64,000 bases of DNA from Cycas panzhihuaensis (Eukaryota; Cycadophyta): positions 34,107,741-34,171,740 of the forward strand of contig CM041465.1 in assembly GCA_023213395.1 (NCBI GenBank). The letters are read 5' to 3'. A model generated the notes under the pieces. That model was not told the origin of the DNA, did no database searches, and saw nothing but the letters and a program-made list of their open reading frames with translations. This document shows positions 37,760 to 49,520 of this stretch, one piece after another (positions within the stretch are counted from its first letter, which is position 1; the number at the start of each line of letters is the position of its first letter). Both the position numbers and the translations under genes were made by a program.

Positions 37760-37873
37760 CTGCAAATCCCACATGTCATGTATCAGTACATGTCTATACA
37801 TATATCAAATCAAAATCAAACTACATATGTATATCTGGCAATCAAACAACGATAGGAGAAGGTTGTGTCTCAC
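37760..37873 (-). other. Intron in the antisense PMD gene (114 bp, GT-AG)
   Basis: On the minus strand the donor is CTAG/GTGAG (intron starts at 37873) and the acceptor TTTGCAG/GT (intron ends at 37760). Splicing leaves one base of a codon upstream and two downstream, joining ...VATL to GIVDIQRLVEAVV in one frame. The intron is AT-rich, as plant introns are. Its counterpart in Gypsy A holds the 2.3-kb AT tract. Confidence 0.7.
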
Positions 37874-38614
37874 CTAGTGTGGCCACTAGCTCCTTAACTC
37901 AGGTGACTGCCTTTGCCCTGGGCACTCCACCAGCTGCAAGTACTTCCTCCTCCTTGGGTACCTCCTCGGCCACCACCTCAGCCATGGGGGAATCCCTCCT
38001 CTCCTCAGCTAGTGTAACTGCCTCTCCAGATCTCCTGATGATCCGTAACCTACGGGCCCGTGTCACTGGACCCCTACTCTCCTCCGCAACTCCTGAGGGG
38101 CCTGCCTCTCTACTTGTAGTCCCTAATGGACCTACCTCTCTGCCCATGGTCCCTGATGGACCAGCCTCTCCTACAGCTCATGATGGGCTAGCCCCATCTC
38201 TTCCATCATTGCCTTCGTCATCTCTAGGGGGCACTCCTGCCCTGCCTACCTCGTCATCGCTATCATACCTCACCGCTCTGTATGGGTCTACTATGTAGTC
38301 TATCATGGTGAGGAGGTCTAGTGATGTGGCCTCCACTGAGCGACGAACATGAGCCTTATCCTCGACCCCTCTAAACCTAGTCTACCACCTGTGTACCATC
38401 GGGGCCCACTCTGAGATAGGATGTGGTCCCCCTGTTGATGCCACTACTCTAAAGTGGTCAAAAAACTAGCACTGTAGTAGGGTACTGTATGATAGTCTGC
38501 CCTTTCCCGCTACCCAAATGATGTCCAACTGTGTGACGAGGTTTACCGCTATGAGGGTAACCTAGTCCTGCCTCGCACCGGCGTACCGCATCCATCCAAC
38601 CGCCCGATATGTCC

Positions 38615-38673
38615 CTATAGTTCAGTTTTTGGGATATTTAGAATAGAACGTATAATGTAATCAACTTCCTTAC
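38615..38673 (-). other. Possible second intron in the antisense PMD gene (59 bp)
   Basis: CAG/GTAAGG at 38673 and ACTATAG at 38615 flank an AT-rich stretch between two coding-like blocks. The phases do not join cleanly and 59 bp is short for a plant intron, so this is tentative. Confidence 0.3.
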
Positions 38674-39035
38674 CTGAGGAATCCCTAACATCACCATGCT
38701 CTGGAGAGGTATCCCTCGCCTCTCCCACCTGTTAGATCCTGTGAAGAAAGTAGCAACCTCCCTATGTATTGCCTCATTGCTAGGCAACACTCTAGTATCA
38801 TCGGCCTCCCTGTCACCGGTACCCCCAATATTCTCCTAATGTCTCTTAGTGTCATCGATACGTCCCCTACTTGGGGTAGATAGAAGATATGCCTTCGTCT
38901 ATCCCAATGTGATACTATATCTACTAATAGCCTCTAGTCTGACATGTACTGAGGCATCCTTGTAACCTTCAGCAGGCCACACCTTGCTAAGATCTGCCTA
39001 TCCTCCCGAGTCATTATCTCAATGAAGCTCAACAT

Positions 39036-39885
39036 TGGTATGTCAATATTTTTGCAGTTTTCTAATACGATCACGACCTATAAAACACCACAAAATAGGT
39101 CAAAATATGACTCATGCTCATCCTTGCATACTCTGGACTGTCTTTGGGCCTTATTCAGTCGAGATTTGGGGACCTTCGGGCCCCCCATCTTTATTTTTTA
39201 TCATGTCTGACTTCGCACCACACCAAACTTTGTGGTACCACAGAGTTTGGCCTGGGCCCCATGGTAAAGATCGTGACACTGTGATCTTTGCCACGGTGCG
39301 AACATCACCCCCCCAAAAAGGGGGGTTTTCCACCCAAAAACCCAAAAAAGTTTTTAAAGTGGGCCACAACTAGGCCCACTAGGACTAGGGCTACCTAATG
39401 CCCCGGTCCTGCCTCTCTTGAGGGTCTAGTTTGTATTCCTAGAGATCGTTTTTCACCCATATAGGGCCTAAAATGTTACACAAGAACAATGAAATACGAT
39501 AAACTCTAAATCACGAGATGGGCTATGGTTTCGAAGATCCACTCACTCGGTCTGGTCGAGCGCTCGCCATCTCGTCACTCTAGTCCCAATGACTGTCTCC
39601 TGGCCTCGATCCAATGGTTGGATCTCTCTGTGTGTGTCCTTAAAGTTGGGTGGCACTCTATTGCGTAAGGGAAGGGCTTTAGATTTGTTCGAGAGCCCGT
39701 AAAAATGAATCCCATTTTCATCGATTTTCCTTATATAGGTGGGGATCCCGACGAGCACTTTCTCCATTCCCACTTCTGTGATAGCCCTTGAGACCGTTTC
39801 TCATCCTCGATCATCATTGCCTTCTGGCCCTATTTCCCGTTGTGCTTCTATAGCCTTCATTTTTCTCATTCCTTTAGGTGCATTA
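39036..39885. promoter_or_regulatory. Divergent spacer between PMD gene and RNase H-like ORF in Gypsy B
   Basis: About 850 bp separate the two ATGs, which face away from each other, so a bidirectional promoter is plausible. The spacer holds the inverted-repeat cluster 39212-39302. A TATA-like TTATATAGG at about 39733-39741, about 150 bp upstream of the ATG at 39886, may serve the sense ORF. The homologous spacer in Gypsy A is 26600-26681 plus 53612-54398. Confidence 0.45.
39212..39302. repeat. Nested inverted repeats with GGTACC-centred palindrome
   Basis: The outer arms TTCGCACC (39212) and GGTGCGAA (39295) are perfect complements. Inside, 39223-39250 is a 28-bp palindrome centred on GGTACC (39234-39239) with 13 of 14 pairs matching. 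A second inverted repeat pairs GGTAAAGATC (39263) with GATCTTTGCC (39283), with one mismatch. The palindrome has the same length and centre as 43022-43049 in the 3' LTR. Confidence 0.8.
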
Positions 39886-40700
39886 ATGGCGCCTCACCGA
39901 TGCATTTTTGTAGGGCCCTTCTATCTCGTTTTACGTGCCACTCTTATGCATGCCCGAGTTTATACTCGTTTGGCTCGTTTCGCTATCCTGGATTCAGTTT
40001 TGCAGCCTATTCTTGCCCTTGGGGTCTCTAAAGGGAATGCTCCATTTGTTTGGAGTCATTCTTTACTTTCTTAAGCAACCTTTGGTATCCCAGGGTGTCT
40101 TTTTGCTGCCCACTCTCAGCCAGTGGTCGGATAGCCTACTCCTGTCCTTGGGTAGCCTCATTGCTAGGTCCTCCTACCCTTCACGGTAATTTATTGCTTG
40201 CTTTACGAGCCTCTTTTACCTTGACTCTAACTCTACTATACATTTTTCCTACTGAGACATTTTCTTTTCTCGTCCATGGCTCTCTTTATCTTTACTGACA
40301 ACGGAAGCCGTGGTAATCTTAGCCCTTCTATTGTTGTATGGATTCTTCGCAGCCCTTTTGGACATGATTTTCTACATTCCTGGATCTTCCTCCCTGAGGC
40401 CACCAATAATGAAGTCGCGAACACGGCCATTATCAAAGGCCTCACTTACGCACTTTGTTTCTATCATGGATCTATTGTTCTTTTGTGCGACTCCCAGGTG
40501 GTGGTGTCCCATCTCACCTAGGTTAACCATGTGCGATGCCCACACTTGAGAGCCCTCGCTTTGACTGCTAGGTCCCTGTTGGCTTGTTTCCAGTTTGTCG
40601 ACATCTGACACATCCCTCGGGCCCTCAACGCTGAGGTAGATAACCCCATTTACCTCATCCTTGAGCGCCGCCTTCCTTTTCTTGCTGACCGCCTTTGAGA
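39886..40700 (+). pseudogene. Gypsy B accessory ORF with archaeal/plant-type RNase H domain
   Basis: The ATG at 39886 (MAPHRC) is shared with Gypsy A (54399). About 60 residues of unrecognised sequence follow (ARVYTRLARFAILDSVLQPI). After several in-frame stops the same frame reaches an RNase H domain at 40276: FIFTDNGSRGN (first Asp), EATNNEVANTAIIKGLTYAL, IVLLCDSQVVVSHL (Asp near 40489), then VNHVRCPHLRALALTARSLLA, HIPRALNAEVDN (last Asp). This order is the plant RNase H1 / archaeal-type fold. The catalytic Glu expected in N-N-x-A-E is Ala here. Stops at 40519 and about 40606 are CAG/CGA-type. The domain lies 3' of integrase, whereas Tat elements normally carry it before integrase. Confidence 0.78.
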
Positions 40701-41008
40701 CTTGCCTGGTTGCCCTGTCACCACAGTCTCAGGTCATCTTGCATCTTACTTTGTGATTCGTTCACACCTCTGAAATTTAGTTGCTAATAAGGTTAAACTA
40801 TGGAGATTACTAGGTTCGCTCATTCATCTGATATCATCATACACTTCTCTTTGTACTTTTACAATGGGGGCAATCCCCTCATCCTTCTCAACTTCTAGCC
40901 GATTCTCAGGTGGCACATAGGTAGCCCTTATGTTGTCTCCATCCCTATCCTCATATCCACGCGTTCCACCACAACACTTGTCGATACCCTTGACTCTTAT
41001 TGTGATCA
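40701..41008 (+). other. Gypsy B segment between RNase H-like ORF and AT tract
   Basis: It has no supported ORF on the plus strand. A minus-strand frame (41008 to about 40824) reads [20 protein letters not shown], but it is fused to the AT repeat and not conserved in Gypsy A. Confidence 0.4.
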
Positions 41009-42440
<1,432 letters not shown>

Positions 42441-42503
42441 GTACTATTGATTTATTTGCGGCGTTCGCCATCGCACCATGCTTACGGCGTGAGCTCTACT
42501 ACC

Positions 42504-42513
42504 AAGGGGGTAG
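42504..42513 (+). other. Polypurine tract of Gypsy B
   Basis: AAGGGGGTAG directly precedes the TG of the 3' LTR. Gypsy A has the identical ten bases at 57378-57387. Confidence 0.88.
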
Positions 42514-43021
42514 TGTTTCCTGGCTACCGAGAATGGATATAGACAGGTCGACTTAGGTAAGCACAGGTACAGTTCTCCCTTTTCGCTTTTACTATTTCTT
42601 TGGAAAGGTTGATAGAAATATTGTCTCATTGCATAACTGACTACTTCATTTATATGATCATCTTGCATCCATTTGCTTGATCATGCTACTTGTCATACTG
42701 TGAGCCTATGGTGACCCACGTGACCTACCTTTCCGCAAGGTAGGCATCCCCATGGCACTATACAACCCTCCGCCACCTCCACATCGCCTTAAAGCCTCAC
42801 TTGACTCGTATGATTTGCTCATACCTTAACCCTCTGTCCCTATCACGACCTTTCTAAGAACTTTATCCCTTGATGCTCTATTTGGTCTAGTTTGTATGCC
42901 TCCCAGACTGTCCTCAGCCACCTGGACAGGAGGGCCAACCCCTCTTAAGGCCTAATATACCTCTTTTAGAGCTCCCAGGACCCTAATCATTGCCATTCTG
43001 GCTTTCTGGTCCTACACCATT

Positions 43022-43049
43022 GTAAACTAAGCGGTACCACGAAGTTTAC
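43022..43049. promoter_or_regulatory. GGTACC-centred palindrome in Gypsy B 3' LTR
   Basis: The arms GTAAACT and AGTTTAC are exactly symmetric about GGTACC (43033-43038), with 11 of 14 pairs matching over 28 bp. It matches in length and architecture the palindrome at 39223-39250. It could be a binding site for a dimeric protein; the function is inferred. Confidence 0.45.
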
Positions 43050-44636
43050 CGCGGTGTGATTGTTGCAACTTATTTTTTATATCTACCGTGGAAATTCTCA
43101 CTTTTTCTATGGAATTACCATGTGGCCAAACACCCAACTCAGCCCTATTCGCACCTTAAACGCTCGATTAGGGTTGAGATGAGTATAAATCCTAAAAGGA
43201 TCATCATTTCATATCTCTTGGCTCTCAAACTTGACATTCTACTACTACGTTTCTGCTCCTTTCCGCCCCCCTTCCATAAGTGCAACTACAACTCTGCGTT
43301 TCCTACTGCTCCAGCTCAGGACCCACCTGCAACAACTCTTCTCTGTGGTGGGAGGCTCTCCTCCAAGCACTTTCAAGCAAGATTTTCGTGGTTCTCCTTT
43401 AAATACACCTTAGTAAGTATCTTCCACAACCTTTCTTAGGGAAACCTCCTGCAAACCTTGTAGGACCTCCTCTTTCTCGCTGGTTGTAGGGAAAATCTGC
43501 CCTAGACTTAGCCCAACATGTACCTTTAGTCTTATTTTTAGAGTTTTATATGTATTCTTTCCATATTGGACTCATTTTCAAGTATATTTTCCTACTCTTT
43601 TCCCTTGTGGTTGTAGTAAGAATTATCTTTCTTTGAATTTGGCTCTGTGCTCTTAGATTTTCACCCCATTTCACCATTGGTTTTCTTCAAGAAAGCAATA
43701 AGAGAAGGCTCATAAACACTGGGCGAAGGGAGTAAGGTGGGATCCATCCCACTCAAACATGCTCCCTAAGGGCAACCCCCTTCCCGTATTTCTTCTCCTG
43801 CTTCCATGCTTTCCTTGGGTTAACTAGGAGAAGGTGGAGTCTTGGCCCGTGTTGGATATTAGCATGCACAGCCCTTGCTGCGCTAATCCCAGGCCTACAC
43901 ACCCCTCTTTTGGGCCTCCTTTGTGCCCCTAACTTTGCTCGGTATTCCTTAGGGTCTTTGGTGGGACTTGTATGACGGATCAGTGTCCATAGTGACTCCA
44001 TTACCTTGGCATCTCTTCAACATCTTGCCCCATATATTCTCATTCTTTTTGGTTATCCATAAACTGTCACATACCCCTACCTTGCTATGCCTAAAGGCTG
44101 CGTGAAGAACTTTAGTGGAGGGTTTTGCCATCTTGAGGCTACCCTTCCCTTTTTCTTACTTGATGTGTGTGGTTTACTTTAGGAAAGTAGAGTTGTTTGC
44201 AGCAATAGTTACTTTAATTTAAATATAATGTTTTAGCATTTACATTACATATACTTGCATATATATAGCTTTCTTGTAGCCTCTTCTTAGAAGGGAGAAA
44301 CTCTTGTGTGTGTAGGTTTGAAGCAACATTCACAAAGAGAAAGGATATCCGGTTCTGGGTAAGTCTCTACCCTCCTTTTCTCTTTCACTTCATTTGCTTC
44401 CCTTATCTTTTTTGTTTTGCTTATCTCTTATAAGGGGAAGGTAAGGAAGCCCCTATCTTCCGTGCCAACCTTAGTCACACACTAACTGATTGGCCAGAGG
44501 ACGTACATTGCACACAAGCGAGGTCTTTCATCAACCGCCATGCTTTCCAAGTACGTTTTGTCCCTCTTTCCTGTCACCTCTTTTCCTTTTTTAGCTTTTG
44601 TACAAAATCTATTATATTAATCTAATAGGTCACATA

Positions 44637-44641
44637 AGAGC
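44637..44641. repeat. Target-site duplication of Copia2 (AGAGC)
   Basis: AGAGC at 44637-44641 is repeated exactly at 52949-52953. The other LTR of Gypsy B (28862-28880) shows the unoccupied site. Confidence 0.92.
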
Positions 44642-44972
44642 TGTTGGGAATAATCCCAATGTTTGTGCACTAGAGCGCTTAGGGCCCCTCAAAGCCACCT
44701 TTGAGGGCCCCTAGGGCACCTTGAGCTGTTCGTGCCCGCCGGACCAACCACTCACGTGAGGTACGTATCACCGCTATTTATTTTTTATATTTTTTCAAAC
44801 TAACCTTAACTGTTGTGCAACTAGGGTGATGGCGCCCGACGCCTCCCCGAATCTCTATTTAAGGGTTGGGAATACCTCCCTGGTGTTTATTAACACCGCC
44901 ACTCTTCGAAATCGTCGTTGTACTCAAGATGAAAGTCTCGTGATGTCCTTTCTGCTCCTCCCGGCTCCATCA
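44642..44972 (+). repeat. 5' LTR of Copia2
   Basis: It starts TGTTGGGAATAATCCCA, an inverted repeat at the very end, and finishes GGCTCCATCA. A TATA-like TATTTAA is at 44857-44863. The 3' copy is at 52619-52948. Confidence 0.95.
44857..44863 (+). promoter_or_regulatory. TATA-like box in Copia2 LTR
   Basis: TATTTAA followed by GGGTTGGGAATACC, conserved in the 3' LTR at about 52832-52838. The position, about 110 bp before the LTR end, suits a U3/R boundary. Confidence 0.4.
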
Positions 44973-44974
44973 TT

Positions 44975-44986
44975 TGGTATCGAGCT
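44975..44986 (+). other. Primer binding site of Copia2
   Basis: TGGTATCGAGCT lies two bases after the LTR. It matches the initiator-Met-type copia primer site except at one position. Confidence 0.85.
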
Positions 44987-45705
44987 AAGTTGAGCTAGGT
45001 TGTCTATTTTTCGATTTTAGTTGCTCAAACGTCCACGGAACATAGCTATATATTTGCTCGTTGAGATTACAGCGAGCTCAACGATCTCTTTGGAGAAGGC
45101 GGTTGGATTCCATCCTTTGTGGAGGAAGATCTCACTCGGAAGTTTGCTTTCCACACGAAAACCAGGTTCTTCGTTTCATTTTTTTTAATTTTTATAAATG
45201 TTTTGATATATGCATTTTTACTCAGTACTTTGATCAACTGTCCTCATCCATTGTTCGGTTTCATATATTGACTCTATCAATATATTATTCATTATTATAT
45301 TTGTCATTATATATTCCTTGTTCTTCTTTGTTTGCCATTATTCTTGCATTATTATTGGCGTACTTCATACACCTTTCGCCATCTATCCGCCTACATCTTT
45401 GTGCATACCCATTTCGAGTTTACATCTGCGGTTATCTCTACTAGCTCTGTCCTCCATGGTTGTCTGTGACTACTCTGCATCTCCTTTCTGCTCTCTGTCT
45501 TGCCTTGAGAAGGCATATCTGCGTCTCCTTCTGCTCTCCGAGACCACCTCACCACACTTCCGAACGCCGAACGCTATATCTGCGTCCTTAGCAGCTTTAA
45601 CACCACGGTCAGATTCGGTGCCCATCTCCATCTCCGTCTCCCTTCTGCTCTCCGTCTCGCTCTGAGACGCCAAGGACCCCGTCTCCTGTGCGATCTGCTC
45701 TCTCG

Positions 45706-45955
45706 CCCCGTTGGAGACGTTCGGCGCGCTGCGTCGCCCTCCCGCCCGTGTGGACCTTCGGCGCTGCGTCGCCCTCCCCGTCTGCTCTCTGGCCCCGTTG
45801 GGGACGTTCGGCGCGCTGCGTCGCCCTCCCGCCCGTGTGGACCTTCGGCGCTGCGTCGCCCACATTTGCGTGCGTCGCCCTCCCCGTCTGCTCTCTGGCC
45901 CCGTTGGGGACGTTCGGCGCGCTGCGTCGCCCTCCCGCCCGTGTGGACGTTCGGC
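45706..45955 (+). repeat. GC-rich tandem repeat (about 2.8 units) in Copia2 leader
   Basis: Units start CCCCGTTGG at 45706, 45793 and 45899. The basic period is 87 bp, and the second unit carries a 19-bp insertion. Each unit contains GACGTTCGGCGCGCTGCG and a shorter internal echo CCTTCGGCGCTGCG. It is rich in CpG, whereas the old elements around it are CpG-poor. Confidence 0.88.
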
Positions 45956-48424
45956 TTCTTTCTTGCGATCTGTGTATACGTCGCCTTGCGTTTGGGAGAT
46001 TTATGAGCATTCATTAATATTTATGAGCGTTCATTGAATCGCCATTCATTATATATTCCGGCTTGGCTTTCTAAAATCGCCTTTCTATTGCATTTTAAAT
46101 CGCAATCGCCCTTTCTTTTTTAAATCACAATCGCCTCTTTCATTTGTGATATTTCCATTGGATTGATTTATGTTTTATTGTTGGCTTTCATTGCTAAGTC
46201 ATTATTGTGTTTTGGCTTTTATGAAGTTAATTAAATAATCTCTTGAGATTCGAGTGTAGACTCTTCTAAATTTTTTTGTCCTTTTGTTGTTCTTGTGACG
46301 CGTTCACCCTCCACAGCATCGGAGGTTTCCATTATCTGATTGGTCTTGGGTTCAATCCCAGCCAGTTCAGTTTGCTATTTTAAAGAAGTTTTTTTCATTT
46401 TTAAACCTTATTTTTTTTAAATTTTTTTTTTTCATAGGGTTATTGGCGCATTTTTGGCCATAACTTCCCCTTGGCTCATCGATTTCAGACGAAACCTGCG
46501 CCATCAGATCAGAAATTTTCTGTAGATCGATTTCGACTGGTCATAAGACCGATTTGGTGCCCATTTGACCTCGTTTCACCCCTTTTAACATTAGACTTTC
46601 GAAATTTCAGCAGTTTTTACATTTTGATAAAATCGGTTTTAGAATGGCTGCTATTTATTGTTGGTAAACTGTTTTGTATCCAAAATTTTCTATTGTGATC
46701 TACGTCATATAGACTCTAATACCCATCTTTTACTTTAATTTTTTGACTTCATTTTTACTAATATTTTAATCGTTAAAATAAGAAAATTAGTTTATTTTGC
46801 CTGTTTCTTGAACATTCTCCATAAAGATACTTGTCATTTTTTTCACTATAACTTTTGCAATTTTTATCAGATTTCTTTTCCGTCGACCGTTGGGAAGCTG
46901 ACTCATTTCTCTTCACTGTGATATATTTTTTCATATATTTTGACATATTTTGCTTAATTTCAAATCAGCTAAAGTTGAGTCATTTTATTGACCTAAATCT
47001 GCTTTTCTTACACCTGTTTAATATATTCTTTCAAATTTTTTCAATTGGCAGAATATTAATTACTTCATCAATAATATTTGATCATTTGTTCAGCTTTTCT
47101 AAGGATTAATTAGTACTTTTATACAATTTTTCGCCTACCCTGCTCCTGTTAGACTCCATAAGGAGGTCCTTTTCTTAGCATCATTCAAAACGTGACTTAT
47201 TGGTATCATTTTTCAAAACCGTCTATCTTATTGGATTCACATTTCAGCAATCTACATATTGATAAAATTTTAAGCTATTCTGACCTCATTCAATATCGTT
47301 TTCAATCTGTTAAAGTTGAGTATATATATTCATCTTAACAAGCTTGTCTTCCTTTCAAAAATTGTAAAGAAAATTCTAGTTTACTCAAAGTTTTTGCTTG
47401 ATCTTTCTACAAGCACTTTACATTATTTTGAACAAGTATTTATTTATAAGACAATACATAAATGTTGTCCTTCAAAGAAGTTTTTTTACATTGAAGATTT
47501 ATTATTCATTTGAGAAATTGGCATCTGTTTATCTATTCTCAAAAGTTTATTTTAAATCTTGCATAAGTGAAAAGTTTTGAGCATCATTACTTCCTTTTTG
47601 ATTAAAAGTGTATCAAAGTTCTTCTTCATTATTGGAAAATATCATCCTTCTTGCACTTATAAAAGAAAAATTGTATTTCTTTTCAAAGGCATATTACATT
47701 TGTTTGAAGGACATTATTTTTTGAAAAAAAGCAAAAAGAGTTTTTTTGTAAAAGTTTTCATTTCATCTTGCTTAGAGCATTCTTTTTCTATTATCAAAAG
47801 AATTTTTCTTTTTCTAAGCAAGACCACATTGCTAAATAGATTAGTTTTCACATTAAATAAGATAATTCCGAATTGAACTATACTTTTTCCAACCTTGCGA
47901 GGGCAGTTAGGACCCACAAGTTACCACCACACGCTAATCGGCCTACTCATATTGGATGAGGACAGCCATTAGCTATCAGGTGTATACGGTGGCAGGCTGA
48001 GGTGCAGAACCTTTCTTTTTATGGTGTTTGGAGACCAAGGCTAGACCTGGAGGGTGAGTGCCTTTGGTTCGAGAACCTTCACCGCTAGATCTGTCGTTAG
48101 GCATAAATCCAGCGCAGGTGGACCAACAATTCAGGGGGGTGTCAAAGCCTTCTTAGCGACCCACGTCTTGAGGTATATAGAGCCTGCGCTCGATCTGGGT
48201 ATAAAGGGTCCTGTTTTGCCATCGTAGGCGGGCGCCATTGATGAATAGAAGGTTTCCGGAGAAACATAAACTTAGAGCCTAGTAGCCTTTCTAGGTCCTA
48301 GTTCATTTGTTCAAACTTTTGAAAACCTTGGGATATATATATTTGGAAATAAGTTCTTTCAATTTTTACATTCAAATATATTTTTGCTATTGCATTCATC
48401 ACATTTTATACAACCTTAATTAAA

Positions 48425-49520
48425 ATGACGTCTAGTTTTGGGAATATGATTATTCCTAAGGTTGATGGAAATAATTTTCTTAAGCGGAGTAGGAGGATGA
48501 GGCCCATCCTCATAGCAAATGAAATGTGGGATATAGTGAGAAATGGTTACAATGACTTAGGATCAAATCCAAGCGATCTTGAAAAAGCTATGTCAAAGAA
48601 AATATCAAAAAGATAATGAAGCCTTAGCCCTTATTTTTGCGCTTTAGAAGATCATGTTTTCCCACGAGTTAGTGAATCCATTAAGTCCAAAGAGGCTTGG
48701 GATACTTCTGACTTATATCTGAAGAAATTGCGTCCTCTAAACTACAAAACTTAAGAAGTAAGTTTGAAAATTTACGTATGATGCCTCATGAATCAATAAG
48801 CGAATTTATGACCAAGATTCAAGACATAGTTAACCAAATGAGGTCCCTTGGGGATACCTTAGCAGAACAAAGAGTTGTTGAGCGAATCCTTCGATGTGTA
48901 GGAGTAGTTAGGCGCTTTGAAATGGTAGCTACAAGTATTAGTGTATCTAAAGACCTAAGTACCCTCAAAATAGAACAACTTCGCTATGCTTATGTCCATA
49001 GAAGAGCAACAAGCTGCCAACGAAACCTTAGAACATGTCTTTGCTACAAAGGCCAACATTCAATCTAATCCTCAAGATGGCCCTTCAAAACAAAATGAAT
49101 CCCTTTAAGGAGAAAAGATGAAAACCCTAGGCGAACCTAGACAAAATCCTCCACGATACCAAGCTCCTCATAATAGACAAGGGCGACCCCACAACATGAA
49201 AACTCTCCAAGACACTCGAACACTCAAAGAAACCCTAACCAACGAAGCCAAGTTGAAAATCATTCTTGTTGCCCACATTGTCATGGGAACCCACCACCTT
49301 CTACCACACCTCAAAACTATCGTGACCAACCAAGAAATACTCATACTCAATTCTATGAGGAAAGGGGGAGACCTTTCAACGTGATCGCTCTCCACCAAGG
49401 AATCAAAATCTTAGTTATGGAAAAAGAGATCAACTATATTGCACTTATTGTCGTAGAAATGGTCACCGAAGATAAGTGTTTTCAAAACATGGACCACCCT
49501 CTAGAGGACATGTGTCAAAC
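48425..49520 (+). pseudogene. gag: Copia2 gag pseudogene
   Basis: The ATG at 48425 gives MTSSFGNMIIPKVDGNNFLK, then RPILIANEMWDIVRNGYND, the start of a copia gag (retrotran_gag_2 type). Frameshifts follow near 48590 and 48700. A frame open at 48778-49068 carries MMPHESISEFMTKIQDIVNQ and EQRVVERILRCVG. Further along, a zinc knuckle CTYCRRNGH with downstream Cys (about 49439-49480) is readable if one base is skipped. The breaks are mainly single-base indels. Confidence 0.82.

Larger units (their letters stand above)
37155..39035 (-). pseudogene. Gypsy B antisense accessory gene: plant mobile domain plus coiled coil, spliced
   Basis: Read on the minus strand, the ATG at 39035 opens MLSFIEIMTREDRQILARCG. 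It continues GLLKVTRMPQYMSD, LLVDIVSHWDRRRHIFYLP and GDVSMTLRDIRRILGVPVTGRP to about 38780. This matches the plant mobile domain pattern G-L..., V-x-R-W-x-x-x-x-H-T-F-x-L, G-E-x-x-T-L-x-D-V...L-G-L-P. A second block (about 38610-38280, YRAVGWMRYAGAR, then ISEWAPMVHRW, DLLTMIDYIVDPYRAV) is open apart from TAG codons. A basic/acidic region follows, then an intron (37873-37760). The last exon (37759-37155) is coiled-coil-like (EERLQGMEGRLRSVESDRDRIQARYDRLVDE). PMD proteins are plant nuclear proteins that also occur in transposable elements; the role here is unknown. Several stops make this copy a pseudogene. Gypsy A keeps a decayed copy. Confidence 0.75.
42514..44641 (+). repeat. 3' LTR of Gypsy B, first part
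   Basis: It starts TGTTTCCTGGCTACC and aligns with 26682 to about 28878 of the 5' LTR. It is interrupted at 44641 by Copia2 and continues at 52954. It carries one 20-bp unit (43031-43050) and the 28-bp palindrome 43022-43049. Confidence 0.92.
44973..48424 (+). other. Copia2 long leader
   Basis: About 3.4 kb precede gag. The first kilobase contains a GC-rich tandem repeat (45706-45955) unlike the rest of the window. The remainder is strongly T-rich (46100-47900). A further stretch at 47880-48400 precedes the gag start. ORFs in the GC-rich part occur on both strands and reflect the repeat. No tRNA or other gene is seen. Confidence 0.6.

Noticed and set aside
45470-46037. Arg/Gly-rich ORFs on both strands of the Copia2 leader
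   Set aside because: They arise from the GC-rich 87-bp tandem repeat, overlap on both strands in several frames, and lie in an untranslated leader.
47316-47917. Phe/Ile/Lys-rich ORFs in 46.4-47.9 kb
   Set aside because: The Copia2 leader is strongly T-rich, which gives such frames by chance. No motif and no copia counterpart was found.
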